The notes under the pieces were generated by a model. The model saw only the letters and a program-made list of their open reading frames with translations, ran no database searches and was not told where the DNA came from. Positions 6,212 to 14,026 of a DNA stretch of 14,026 bases are shown here, in pieces. This DNA is from Flavobacterium sp. (GTDB lineage: Bacteria; Bacteroidota; Bacteroidia; Flavobacteriales; Flavobacteriaceae): positions 1-14,026 of the forward strand of contig JADMKR010000217.1 in NCBI GenBank assembly GCA_015478765.1, given 5' to 3'. How positions within the stretch are numbered: the first letter of the stretch is position 1; every line of letters starts with the position of its first letter. The position numbers and the translations under genes were made by a program.

Positions 6212-7972
6212 ATGAAATTTTTAGCAAATGTTTTATCGACTGTGGTCGGACTTTTTGTTTTCTGCATGCTTTTCTTCTTCGGTATTTTGATCATCGGAGC
6301 CTTGTTCGGCGGCAGTTCTGATGTCGCGACGGTTCAGTCAAACTCTGTTTTGGTATTCGACATGGAGAACGTCAATATGGATTACGCCGGAAAGTACAAA
6401 GATCCGTTGGTAACATTATTTTCGGAAGGAAAAAATATCGGTGTGAGCGACATACTCGACGCCATAAAAGCCGCCAAGGAAGATGACAAAATCAAAGGCA
6501 TTTCGATATTGAACAATACATCGTTGACCGGGTTGGCGCAAACCAAAGCTATTCGTGACCAATTGGAAGATTTTAAAAAATCGGGCAAATTCGTTGTCGC
6601 ATATTCCAACACCTACACTCAAAAGGATTACTACCTGGATTCGGTTGCCGATACTATTTACCTGAATCCCGTTGGCCAAATGGAATTTAAAGGTCTGGCT
6701 GCCGAAGTATTGTTTTTTAAAGATCTGCAGGAAAAATCAGGCGTTTCGATGGAAGTCATTCGGCATGGCAAATATAAAAGCGCCGTCGAACCTTTTCTTC
6801 AGAATGAAATGAGCGACGCTAATCGCGAACAGATTTCGGCCTTACTGCAATCGGTTTGGGGATCGATTGCAACCGACATCGCCACCAGCAGAAAACTCAC
6901 GAAAGAAAAAATTGACGAAATCGCAAACGGATTGCTTGCGCGAACTCCGGAGATGGCATTGTCGCAGAAACTGATCGATAAAATTGGATATGAAGACGAA
7001 TATCACGCTGGAATTCGCAAAGCACTCGATGTTAAAAAAGACGAAAGTTACAATAAGATTGATTTGCTCGATTACGCCCAAAACATAGCATTGACACCTA
7101 GAAATGCGACTGCTTCAAACAAAATAGCAATCATTTATGCGCAAGGCACTATTCTTAGCGGTGAAGGCGATGTCACTTATGTGGGTGAAGAATCGATGCG
7201 GCGCGCACTTCGCGAAGCGAGACGCAATGACAAAATTAAAGCGGTTGTTTTACGTATCGACAGCCCGGGTGGAAGTGCATTGACGTCCGATTTGATCTGG
7301 CGCGAAATTGAATTGACCAAGAAAACCAAGCCGGTCGTCGTGTCAATGGGAAACACCGCGGCATCAGGCGGTTACTATATTGCTTGTAATGCCAATAAAA
7401 TTTTTGCCGAAAGCAGTACAATCACCGGCTCGATTGGCGTTTTTGGGATGTTGCCCAATATGACCGGCCTTTCAAAACGAATCGGAATCAATGCCGAACA
7501 GGTTCAAACACATGACAACGCAGCCGACTATAGTATTTTCAAACCTATTGATTCAACTTTCCGCGATGTTGTCCAGGAGAGTGTGGAAGACATCTATACA
7601 ACTTTTGTATCACGGGTCGCCACCGGTCGGAAAATGACGTACGAACAAGTGGATGCTATTGCGCAAGGACGCGTTTGGACGGGCGCTGAGGCTAAAAACC
7701 TTGGTTTGGTCGATGAAATCGGCGGGATGGACGCTGCTATTAAAGAAGCCGCCAAACTGGCGAAAATCGACGATTACCGAACTCAGGATTTTCCAGAATA
7801 CGATAAAACACTCAATGATCTTTTTGCCAGTTTCCCATTTGGCAATGCCAAGGAGAAAATAATTCAGGATGAGATCGGGACTGAGAACTACAATATGTTG
7901 ATGCAAATCCGCAGGATCACTAAACATAAAGGTCTGCAGGCATTGCTGCCATATGAATTAAACATTCACTAA
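6212..7972 (+). CDS. sppA: Signal peptide peptidase SppA, 67-kDa type (protease IV)
   Basis: This is a membrane-anchored serine protease that digests cleaved signal peptides. The product is 586 residues, the long form with two tandem S49 domains. Residues 7-32 form one hydrophobic N-terminal membrane anchor, which puts the body on the outer face of the inner membrane. The Ser/Lys dyad is split between the repeats as in E. coli SppA: the general-base lysine is Lys189 in the N-terminal half (GKYKSAVEPF), and the nucleophile is Ser385 in the C-terminal half (NTAASGGYYIA). RIDSPGGS (348-355) and the SSTITGSIGVFG stretch (401-412) are further S49 hallmarks. It starts at ATG 6212 after an A-rich stretch with no clear Shine-Dalgarno and is followed by a strong terminator at 8028-8062. 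Confidence 0.96.
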   Translation: MKFLANVLSTVVGLFVFCMLFFFGILIIGALFGGSSDVATVQSNSVLVFDMENVNMDYAGKYKDPLVTLFSEGKNIGVSDILDAIKAAKEDDKIKGISILNNTSLTGLAQTKAIRDQLEDFKKSGKFVVAYSNTYTQKDYYLDSVADTIYLNPVGQMEFKGLAAEVLFFKDLQEKSGVSMEVIRHGKYKSAVEPFLQNEMSDANREQISALLQSVWGSIATDIATSRKLTKEKIDEIANGLLARTPEMALSQKLIDKIGYEDEYHAGIRKALDVKKDESYNKIDLLDYAQNIALTPRNATASNKIAIIYAQGTILSGEGDVTYVGEESMRRALREARRNDKIKAVVLRIDSPGGSALTSDLIWREIELTKKTKPVVVSMGNTAASGGYYIACNANKIFAESSTITGSIGVFGMLPNMTGLSKRIGINAEQVQTHDNAADYSIFKPIDSTFRDVVQESVEDIYTTFVSRVATGRKMTYEQVDAIAQGRVWTGAEAKNLGLVDEIGGMDAAIKEAAKLAKIDDYRTQDFPEYDKTLNDLFASFPFGNAKEKIIQDEIGTENYNMLMQIRRITKHKGLQALLPYELNIH

Positions 7973-8027
7973 AGTAATCTTAAAAAATATTGCGCAAAAG
8001 GCAGTTATCCAAAAAATATTATAAGTT

Positions 8028-8062
8028 TACTCCTGCATAATCTACGTGCGGGAGTATTTTTT
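8028..8062 (+). terminator. Intrinsic terminator after sppA
   Basis: TACTCCTGCA (8028-8037) pairs with TGCGGGAGTA (8047-8056) over its full length with one G-U pair. The loop is 9 bases and six T follow (8057-8062). It lies 20 bases upstream of the AsmA-like gene start. Confidence 0.9.
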
Positions 8063-8082
8063 CTCCGATAAATAACTATAAC

Positions 8083-10662
8083 ATGTTAAAAAAAATATTA
8101 AAAGGACTGGGAATTTTTATTCTTGTAGTCCTTATTGCGTTGGTAAGTATCCCTTTTCTGTTCGAGGATAAGATCAAAGAAATGATCGTCGAGACCATCA
8201 ACAAAAATATCGACGCTACGGTGTCGTTTCAAGATGCCGATCTTAGTTTGCTTAAAAGTTTTCCCAGCGCAAATGTGTCTATCGAAAAACTTCGAATCAT
8301 AAACAAGGCACCGTTTGCCGGTGATACGCTGGTATATTTGGGTGAACTTAATTTGAAAATGTCGGTAAAAGAACTTTTCAAAGACAAGACCGAGGGCATG
8401 AATATCGATGCCATATCGACCAGCAACGGACTCCTAAACATCATCTTCAATGAAGAAGGAATTGGGAATTTCGACATCGCTGTTAAAGACGATTCGGATA
8501 AGCCAGGAAACGATTCGGATCCGCTGATTTTGAACATCCAGGAATATTCCTTAAATAATATGAAGTTTCGGTACACTGATGAAAAGTCGAAAATAACGAT
8601 GTTGATCGACAGCTTAAACCATAACGGCAGTGGCGATTTTTCGGCTGACAAACTGGATCTCGACACTCACTCCACCGCTGTTGTTTCGCTAAACATGGAC
8701 AAGACCAATTACATGAATGGCGTGAAACTCAAACTGGATGCGATTCTTGGTATCGATCTCGTTAACAGCATTTACACGTTCAAGGAAAATACGGCGATGA
8801 TAAATGAACTTCCGTTGACTTTTAATGGATCCATCGGATTATTGGAAGAAGGACAGCGGTACGACCTGACATTTAAAACAACCACTTCGTCATTTAAAAA
8901 TTTCCTTGGGCTGATACCATCATCATATTCAGCCGGACTCGACAAGGTTCAAACCACAGGTGATTTTGTTGTCGGCGGCACCGTAAACGGAATTTACAGC
9001 GACACGACGGTACCAAAATTCAATCTTTCGATCGCATCAAATAATGCGTCGTTTAAATATCCTGATCTTCCCAAATCGGTGCAAAATATTGTAATCGACA
9101 CTAAAATCATCAACGAAACCGGCGTTCTAAACGATACCTATGTCGATCTCGACAAACTTTCTTTCAGGATTGACCAAGACGTATTCAACGCACAGGCGAA
9201 TATTAGAAATGTGACCGAAAATCCCAAAGTCGAAGCTAAGCTCAACGGAACCATAAATCTTGCAAATGTTTCGAAGGCTTATCCGATAAAACTAGACATG
9301 CCATTATCGGGATTGTTGGTAGCCAATATTGCTACGGCTTTCGACATGCAGTCGGTTGAGAACAACCAATATGAGAAGATGCGCAATTCCGGCAGCATGA
9401 TTTTGACCGATTTCAATTACGACAACGACGGCAAACCGCTGAACATTCATCGCGCTGCAGTCGATTTCACTACCACACGAATTCAACTTCGGGAACTTTC
9501 GGCTTCAACCGGGCGCACCGATCTGAAAGTTACGGGTGTACTTGAGAACTTCCTGGGGTTCCTGCTTAAAGACCAAACTCTGAAAGGAGATTTTGTCCTG
9601 AATTCTAACCAGTTCGCGGTATCCGATTTTATGAGTACTGAAACTGCATCTGACGCATCAGGCGAAAAAAAAGAAGCCGTCAAGATTCCAGCATTTCTTG
9701 ATTGTACGGTTGCTGCCAAGGCGACTACGGTTCTATACGACAACCTGGTTTTGCGAAATGTTACCGGCAAAATGATCATTAAAGACCAGGCGGTTGATCT
9801 TCAGAATGTAAAATCAGATATTTTCGGCGGATCGATTATCGCCAGCGGAAAGGTTTCGACTAAAAGTGCGACTCCTACATTTGCCATGGATCTTGGGCTA
9901 AATTCGGTAAACATTCAGGACACATTTACACATCTTGAAATGTTGGAGAAAATTGCTCCCATCGCAGGCGTGATCAACGGAAAACTGAATTCCACCATAA
10001 AACTCAGCGGAAACCTCGACAGCAGGGAAATGACGCCCAACCTTCAAACGATCGTCGGGAATTTGACTGCGCAATTATTATCTACGACCGTAAACGAGAA
10101 GAATTCGCCGATGCTTACCAAACTCGACGACGCGCTGAAGTTTATCGATCTGGACAAAGTAAACCTCAACGATTTGCGCGCAGCACTGACTTTTAACAAC
10201 GGAGCCGTTGTGGTGAAACCAATTGCATTGAAATACCAGGATGTGGGAATCACTGTAGGCGGCCAACACGGATTTGATCAAAGCATGGCGTACAATCTGC
10301 AATTTGACGTGCCTGCCAAATATCTGGGAACGGAAGCCAACCGGCTTTTGGCGCAACTTGGCCCAGCCGATGCAGCGAAAATAAAAAACATACCGATAAA
10401 CGCGGTGGTCAGCGGAAATTTCTCAAATCCGAAAATCTCGACCGATATGCAGCAGGCAGTAACCAACCTGGCCACACAACTCGTACAATACCAAAAAGAC
10501 AAGTTAATCCGTCAGGGGACCACCGCGCTACAGGATATTATAAAAGGAAGTCCGAAAGACACGACTAAGACAGCTCCAACTAAAAATGAAGATATAAAAA
10601 ACCAGGCGCAAAGCATTCTCAAGGGAATTCTGAACAAGAAAAAAGAACCTGCTACACCGTAA
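8083..10662 (+). CDS. AsmA family protein
   Basis: This is an 859-residue AsmA-like envelope protein. A single N-terminal membrane helix (about residues 8-27, LGIFILVVLIALVSIPFLF) anchors it in the inner membrane. The AsmA N-terminal pattern follows: a conserved DATVSFQDADLSLLKSFPS segment and then INKAPFAGDT. The rest is a very long succession of short beta strands, consistent with the elongated beta-groove fold of AsmA, TamB and YhdP relatives, which are implicated in lipid transport between membranes. The C-terminal core ends with an AAKIKNIPINAVVSGNF-type repeat and a helical segment, then a Lys/Thr-rich, probably disordered tail from about residue 820. The substrate is unknown and the transport role is inferred from the superfamily. 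No promoter box fits between the sppA terminator and this start. The 3' end overlaps the convergent DUF2797 gene by 11 bp. Confidence 0.9.
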   Translation: MLKKILKGLGIFILVVLIALVSIPFLFEDKIKEMIVETINKNIDATVSFQDADLSLLKSFPSANVSIEKLRIINKAPFAGDTLVYLGELNLKMSVKELFKDKTEGMNIDAISTSNGLLNIIFNEEGIGNFDIAVKDDSDKPGNDSDPLILNIQEYSLNNMKFRYTDEKSKITMLIDSLNHNGSGDFSADKLDLDTHSTAVVSLNMDKTNYMNGVKLKLDAILGIDLVNSIYTFKENTAMINELPLTFNGSIGLLEEGQRYDLTFKTTTSSFKNFLGLIPSSYSAGLDKVQTTGDFVVGGTVNGIYSDTTVPKFNLSIASNNASFKYPDLPKSVQNIVIDTKIINETGVLNDTYVDLDKLSFRIDQDVFNAQANIRNVTENPKVEAKLNGTINLANVSKAYPIKLDMPLSGLLVANIATAFDMQSVENNQYEKMRNSGSMILTDFNYDNDGKPLNIHRAAVDFTTTRIQLRELSASTGRTDLKVTGVLENFLGFLLKDQTLKGDFVLNSNQFAVSDFMSTETASDASGEKKEAVKIPAFLDCTVAAKATTVLYDNLVLRNVTGKMIIKDQAVDLQNVKSDIFGGSIIASGKVSTKSATPTFAMDLGLNSVNIQDTFTHLEMLEKIAPIAGVINGKLNSTIKLSGNLDSREMTPNLQTIVGNLTAQLLSTTVNEKNSPMLTKLDDALKFIDLDKVNLNDLRAALTFNNGAVVVKPIALKYQDVGITVGGQHGFDQSMAYNLQFDVPAKYLGTEANRLLAQLGPADAAKIKNIPINAVVSGNFSNPKISTDMQQAVTNLATQLVQYQKDKLIRQGTTALQDIIKGSPKDTTKTAPTKNEDIKNQAQSILKGILNKKKEPATP

Positions 10663-11446
10663 TGGTCACGGCCGTACCTTCGGCGGCACGCACATTGAAA
10701 ACAGTGCCGTCAGCAAACATTAAGTACTGCCCTTTTATTCCGATGAGTTTTCCTGTAAAAAAGGATGTTTTAGCAAGATTGAGCCCGACCACTTTTTTCG
10801 GATAGGTGGTCACCGGATATTCAAATTCGAATAAATCCGATATATGCGGATAGAAGAATTCTGACACTTCTTCCGGCAATTCGCTTTCAATTTTCAGCCT
10901 TTCGGCAATCAGGTCGACCTCGCAAATATCGTTGACCAGCATCTTGCGCCAGTTGATTTTGTCGGCAAATAATGATTTCAATTTGACTTCGGTAATCCCG
11001 GCCAGCCACCGATTGGGAACTTCGACAATTGTAATGGCTTTTTCCGCACCTTGGTCAATCCATCGCGTAGGAACCTGGGTTTTGCGTGTGACGCCAACTT
11101 TTATTTCGCATGATTGCGCCAAATACACCACGTGCGGCTGCAGTTGAGCTTGCGTTTCATAATCCAGGTCACGATCGGCAATGCCTAAATGAGCGGTGCT
11201 GAGTTCGGGGCGCATGATCCAGTCGCCTACTGCCGGACTGGAGAAAAAACAATCATAACAGAATCCCTGTCGGAAAATTCGTTTCCGTTTTGTACAATTC
11301 AGACATTGGTAACCGTTTACCGCAATTGAAATTTCGCTGCCCAGTAACTGATTAACGTTCAGGAAAGTATTTTCGAATATGATATAATATTGGATCGGAG
11401 TGCCAAATTCGGTCTGCATTTTTGTAAGTACACCTTCGTAATGCAT
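10652..11446 (-). CDS. DUF2797 protein: zinc finger plus GIY-YIG-like domain
   Basis: This is a 264-residue cytoplasmic protein of the DUF2797 family, with no experimentally known role that I can name. Three parts are visible. Residues 1-45 form an N-terminal beta region. A four-cysteine cluster follows, C48-x2-C51 and C63-x2-C66 (QCLNC, then FCYDC), typical of a zinc-binding knuckle. At about 105-170 there is a segment patterned like a GIY-YIG nuclease fold: HVVYLA (Tyr108), then IKVGVT (115-120), then Arg128 in PTRWIDQGA, then Glu153 in AGITEVKLKSLF. A C-terminal beta domain ends in GIKGQYLMFADGTVFNVR. The GIY-YIG reading is my inference from motif order. It starts at ATG 11446, divergent from the GH3 gene with only 34 bases between the two starts, so their promoters must overlap each other or the coding sequence. 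Confidence 0.88.
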   Translation of the reverse strand: MHYEGVLTKMQTEFGTPIQYYIIFENTFLNVNQLLGSEISIAVNGYQCLNCTKRKRIFRQGFCYDCFFSSPAVGDWIMRPELSTAHLGIADRDLDYETQAQLQPHVVYLAQSCEIKVGVTRKTQVPTRWIDQGAEKAITIVEVPNRWLAGITEVKLKSLFADKINWRKMLVNDICEVDLIAERLKIESELPEEVSEFFYPHISDLFEFEYPVTTYPKKVVGLNLAKTSFFTGKLIGIKGQYLMFADGTVFNVRAAEGTAVTITV

Positions 11447-11480
11447 GTAAAAAGTCTTATTTTAGCGTAAAGATAAAAAA

Positions 11481-12992
11481 ATGCCGCTACCAATCATCAA
11501 TTCGATTGCTTCCTGGGTACTTAAACAACGCATTCACCAGATCGAATTGTTCCTGAAATATCCCAATGAAGTTCAGGAAGAACTGATACTCAATCTCATC
11601 AAATCGGCAGAAAGCACCCAGTTTGGGAAACAATATCAATTTTCATCGGTTAAATCATACCAAACATTTTCGGAACGAGTACCAATCTCAACATACGAAG
11701 AACTGGAGCCGCTGATCGAACAAACGCGCCGCGGAGAACAGAATGTGATATGGCCTACCAACATCAAATGGTTTGCAAAGTCAAGCGGCACAACCAATGC
11801 CAAAAGTAAATTTATACCCGTTAGCGGTGAAGCACTTGAAGACTGCCATTACAAAGGAAGTAAAGATTTGCTTTGTATGTACCTGAACAACAACCCGGAA
11901 TCGGGGTTATTTTTAGGAAAGAGTTTGCGACTTGGCGGCAGTTCTCAAATTTACGAAGACAATAATTCTTATTTTGGCGACCTCTCAGCGATCTTGATTG
12001 AGAATATGCCTATTTGGGCCGAATTTAGTAGCACGCCAAGCAATAAGGTGTCACTAATGAGCCAATGGGAAACGAAGTTGTCTGCCATTGTAAATGAAAC
12101 CGTTAACGAGAACGTCACCAGTTTTGCTGGCGTTCCTTCTTGGATGCTGGTTTTGCTGAATAAAGTACTGGAAGATACCGGCAAAAGTAACATCATGGAA
12201 GTATGGCCCAACCTCGAAGTGTATTTTCACGGCGGAGTAAGTTTTGATCCATACCGCGAGCAGTACCAAAAACTTATTCCGGGGGAGAAGTTCAAATATT
12301 ACGAAATTTATAATGCGTCCGAAGGCTTTTTCGCTATTCAGGATCGAAATGATTCTAAGGATTTGCTATTGATGCTTGACTACGGGATTTTTTACGAATT
12401 CATTCCGATGGACAGTTTTGGAACGCCTTTACAAAAAGTCGTTCGCTTGGCGGAAGTTGAAATCGGAAAAAATTATGCGGTTGTAATTACAACCAATTCG
12501 GGATTGTGGCGCTATTTGATTGGTGACACCGTTAGGTTCGTATCCATAAATCCCTACCGGATCAGAATTACAGGACGAACCAAACACCACATTAATGTAT
12601 TTGGCGAGGAACTGATGATTGAAAATACCGATATGGCCTTGGCGAAAGCGTGTTCAGTAACTCAAACCGAAGTGGTCGATTATACCGTGGCACCCGTTTT
12701 TATGGACGGAAAGGAAAAAGGTGCCCATGAGTGGATGATTGAGTTTAAGAAAAATCCAGCTGATATGACGATATTCCAAAAAGTACTGGATGAAACTTTG
12801 CAAACGTTAAATTCCGATTACGAAGCGAAGCGGCATAATAATATGACACTTAACCCGTTAATCATCAACGTTGCGCGGCCAAAACTGTTTTATGACTGGT
12901 TAAAGATGCAGGATAAACTTGGCGGACAACACAAAATCCCGAGATTATCCAACCAACGGGATTATTTAGAACAATTATTAAAATTACAATGA
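11481..12992 (+). CDS. GH3 auxin-responsive promoter family protein (acyl-adenylating enzyme)
   Basis: This is a 503-residue member of the GH3 family in the ANL (adenylate-forming) superfamily. Plant GH3 enzymes join hormones such as jasmonate or auxin to amino acids through an acyl-AMP intermediate; the bacterial substrate is unknown. Visible motifs include the ATP phosphate-binding loop SSGTTNAKSKFIP (101-113), the YNASEGFFA region (277-285) that contacts adenine or ribose, GLWRYLIGDTVRF (341-353) with the conserved Asp349, FGEEL (374-378) after the hinge, and a C-terminal QHKIPRL that matches the QYKTPR end of plant GH3s and carries a candidate catalytic lysine (Lys485). Length and motif order are those of a complete, active enzyme. 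The start is ATG 11481 after an A-rich leader. Its TGA overlaps the ATG of the next small gene (ATGA), implying coupled translation. Confidence 0.92.
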   Translation: MPLPIINSIASWVLKQRIHQIELFLKYPNEVQEELILNLIKSAESTQFGKQYQFSSVKSYQTFSERVPISTYEELEPLIEQTRRGEQNVIWPTNIKWFAKSSGTTNAKSKFIPVSGEALEDCHYKGSKDLLCMYLNNNPESGLFLGKSLRLGGSSQIYEDNNSYFGDLSAILIENMPIWAEFSSTPSNKVSLMSQWETKLSAIVNETVNENVTSFAGVPSWMLVLLNKVLEDTGKSNIMEVWPNLEVYFHGGVSFDPYREQYQKLIPGEKFKYYEIYNASEGFFAIQDRNDSKDLLLMLDYGIFYEFIPMDSFGTPLQKVVRLAEVEIGKNYAVVITTNSGLWRYLIGDTVRFVSINPYRIRITGRTKHHINVFGEELMIENTDMALAKACSVTQTEVVDYTVAPVFMDGKEKGAHEWMIEFKKNPADMTIFQKVLDETLQTLNSDYEAKRHNNMTLNPLIINVARPKLFYDWLKMQDKLGGQHKIPRLSNQRDYLEQLLKLQ

Positions 12993-13174
12993 GATTTACG
13001 GCACTGATCTTTGCGATTATTATACTTTCTTCCTGTGGGCCGCGCCGTTACAAATGTGGCCCGGGACGGCGGTGCAGTATCGAAGTTCAGAAACAGCAAC
13101 CAGTAGACATAAAAAATCCCGGAATTCCGGGATTTTTTATTGAATGCTTTATGATGCCAACTCCAGTCGTTTGA
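12989..13174 (+). CDS. Small predicted lipoprotein, ORF continuing through a terminator
   Basis: This is a 61-codon ORF. Residues 1-15 form a short lipoprotein signal with Arg2, a hydrophobic core and the lipobox LSSC, making Cys16 the expected lipid-modified residue. The mature part has two CGPxR-type elements (CGPRR at 16-20 and CGPGRR at 23-28) and a further Cys29. The start overlaps the GH3 stop as ATGA, so it probably belongs to the same mRNA and is translated by re-initiation. The C-terminal 20 or so codons are odd: they are encoded by the perfect terminator palindrome at 13111-13138 and then by the antisense of the clpX 3' end, so the stop at 13172-13174 lies beyond the expected transcript end. 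I do not recognise the protein; coding status rests on the coupling and the lipobox. Confidence 0.6.
   Translation: MRFTALIFAIIILSSCGPRRYKCGPGRRCSIEVQKQQPVDIKNPGIPGFFIECFMMPTPVV
13111..13138. terminator. Bidirectional terminator between the GH3/lipoprotein unit and clpX
   Basis: A perfect 28-base palindrome consists of six A, the core TCCCGGAATTCCGGGA, and six T. On either strand it gives a GC-rich hairpin followed by six T, so it can end both the plus-strand GH3 transcript and the minus-strand clpX transcript. It lies 10 bases past the clpX stop. Confidence 0.9.
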
Positions 13175-14026
13175 GCAGGTTTTTGCCCAAGCTGTGTTTT
13201 GCGTATTCTTCGTCAATATTGAGAATCTTCTCATCGGAACTCGGCAAATCATACATGGCATCGGTAAGGATAGCTTCACATAGCGATCTGAGTCCGCGTG
13301 CGCCAAGCTTATATTCCAACGCTTTCGCAACGATAAAATCGAGGGCTCCTTCGGTAATGGTAAACTCCACATCGTCCATCAAAAACAGCTTTTTGTACTG
13401 CTTGATAAGAGCATTTTTTGGCTCGGTCAAAATCGCACGCAGTGTTTCTTTGTCGAGCGGATCCATATGGGTAAGCACCGGCAACCGTCCGATAATCTCC
13501 GGAATCAATCCGAAATCTTTGATATCCTTAGGAATTATATATTGAAGTAGATTATCCTTATCGATATTGTCGGCATTTTTAGAGGTACTATACCCTACTG
13601 CCTGTCGGTTAAGGCGTTTCGAAATTATTTTGTCGATTCCGTCAAATGCGCCTCCGGCGATGAACAAAATATCCTGAGTATTGACTTCGACGAATTTCTG
13701 ATCGGGATGCTTTCGCCCTCCTTTTGGCGGAACGTTCACAACAGTTCCTTCCAATAACTTTAAAAGCGCCTGCTGTACACCTTCACCGGAAACGTCGCGG
13801 GTAATGGACGGGTTGTCGCTTTTACGAGCAATTTTGTCTATTTCATCAATGAAAACAATTCCGCGCTCGGCTTTGGTAACATCGTAATCGGCGGCCTGAA
13901 GAAGTCGCGTCAGTATACTTTCGACATCCTCTCCTACATATCCGGCTTCGGTGAGGACTGTTGCATCGACTATTGCCAAGGGAACATCGAGCATTTTCGC
14001 AATGGTTTTAGCCACCAGTGTTTTAC
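13149..14026 (-). CDS. clpX: ATP-dependent Clp protease ATP-binding subunit ClpX (N-terminus beyond the window)
   Basis: This is the AAA+ unfoldase that feeds substrates, including ssrA-tagged proteins, to ClpP. The visible part is 291 residues, starting inside Walker A (the Lys-Thr of GKT, followed by LVAKTIAKML). The N-terminal zinc-binding domain and the first part of the AAA+ module lie past the right edge. Motifs in order: pore loop GYVGEDV, Walker B FIDEIDK, the RKH loop within GGRKHP, the FGLIPEIIGRLPV region, and sensor-2 GARGLR. The ClpP-docking loop, IGF in E. coli, appears here as VGY (QAVGYST), a substitution I believe is usual in Bacteroidota. The apparent GTG start at 14015 is just an internal Val codon. 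The C-terminus ends at TAA (plus 13149-13151). Confidence 0.97.
   Translation of the reverse strand, partial: KTLVAKTIAKMLDVPLAIVDATVLTEAGYVGEDVESILTRLLQAADYDVTKAERGIVFIDEIDKIARKSDNPSITRDVSGEGVQQALLKLLEGTVVNVPPKGGRKHPDQKFVEVNTQDILFIAGGAFDGIDKIISKRLNRQAVGYSTSKNADNIDKDNLLQYIIPKDIKDFGLIPEIIGRLPVLTHMDPLDKETLRAILTEPKNALIKQYKKLFLMDDVEFTITEGALDFIVAKALEYKLGARGLRSLCEAILTDAMYDLPSSDEKILNIDEEYAKHSLGKNLLKRLELAS

Noticed and set aside
12962..13372. Minus-strand ORF of 136 codons over the clpX end and the small lipoprotein gene
   Set aside because: It overlaps clpX in another frame on the same strand and crosses the bidirectional terminator; no domain or start signal supports it.
13986..14015. GTG at 14015 as the start of clpX
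   Set aside because: The frame continues to the right edge and encodes the end of Walker A (KTLVAKTIAK), so this is an internal valine of a truncated gene.

Overview
This window is chromosomal DNA from a member of the Bacteroidota, most likely Flavobacteriaceae (Flavobacterium or a near relative). The evidence is threefold. Several proteins are of kinds I associate with flavobacteria: a FolK-deoxynucleoside kinase fusion, a DUF2797 protein, a bacterial GH3-family enzyme, a DUF1573 protein and a large AsmA-like protein. Promoter-like TAnnTTTG boxes replace the proteobacterial -10 element. Translation starts mostly lack a clear Shine-Dalgarno sequence.

Layout, left to right: (1) the AT-rich end of an unrecognised gene that is open to the left edge (1-539); (2) a minus-strand tRNA-Gly(GCC)/tRNA-Leu(UAA) pair with its own promoter and terminator; (3) mutS on the minus strand, starting at TTG; (4) a plus-strand exported DUF1573 protein, a terminator, and a SpoU/TrmH-family RNA methyltransferase; (5) a convergent minus-strand FolK-deoxynucleoside kinase fusion; (6) plus-strand sppA (protease IV) and a long AsmA-like protein, separated by a strong terminator; (7) a minus-strand DUF2797 protein; (8) a plus-strand GH3-family acyl-adenylating enzyme, translationally coupled to a tiny predicted lipoprotein; (9) minus-strand clpX, cut by the right edge.

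Most of the region is housekeeping: mismatch repair, RNA modification, folate and deoxynucleotide metabolism, envelope proteolysis and biogenesis, and ATP-dependent proteolysis. Gene packing is tight. All three convergent pairs overlap at their 3' ends, by 4, 11 and 26 bp.

I do not see a clear new multi-gene system. The parts most worth a second look are: the small lipoprotein ORF, which reads straight through a perfect intrinsic terminator before reaching its stop; the DUF2797 protein, which looks like a zinc finger joined to a GIY-YIG-like domain; the FolK-dNK fusion; the GH3 enzyme with its coupled lipoprotein; and the compositionally distinct gene beside the 3' end of tRNA-Leu, which could mark the edge of an island.
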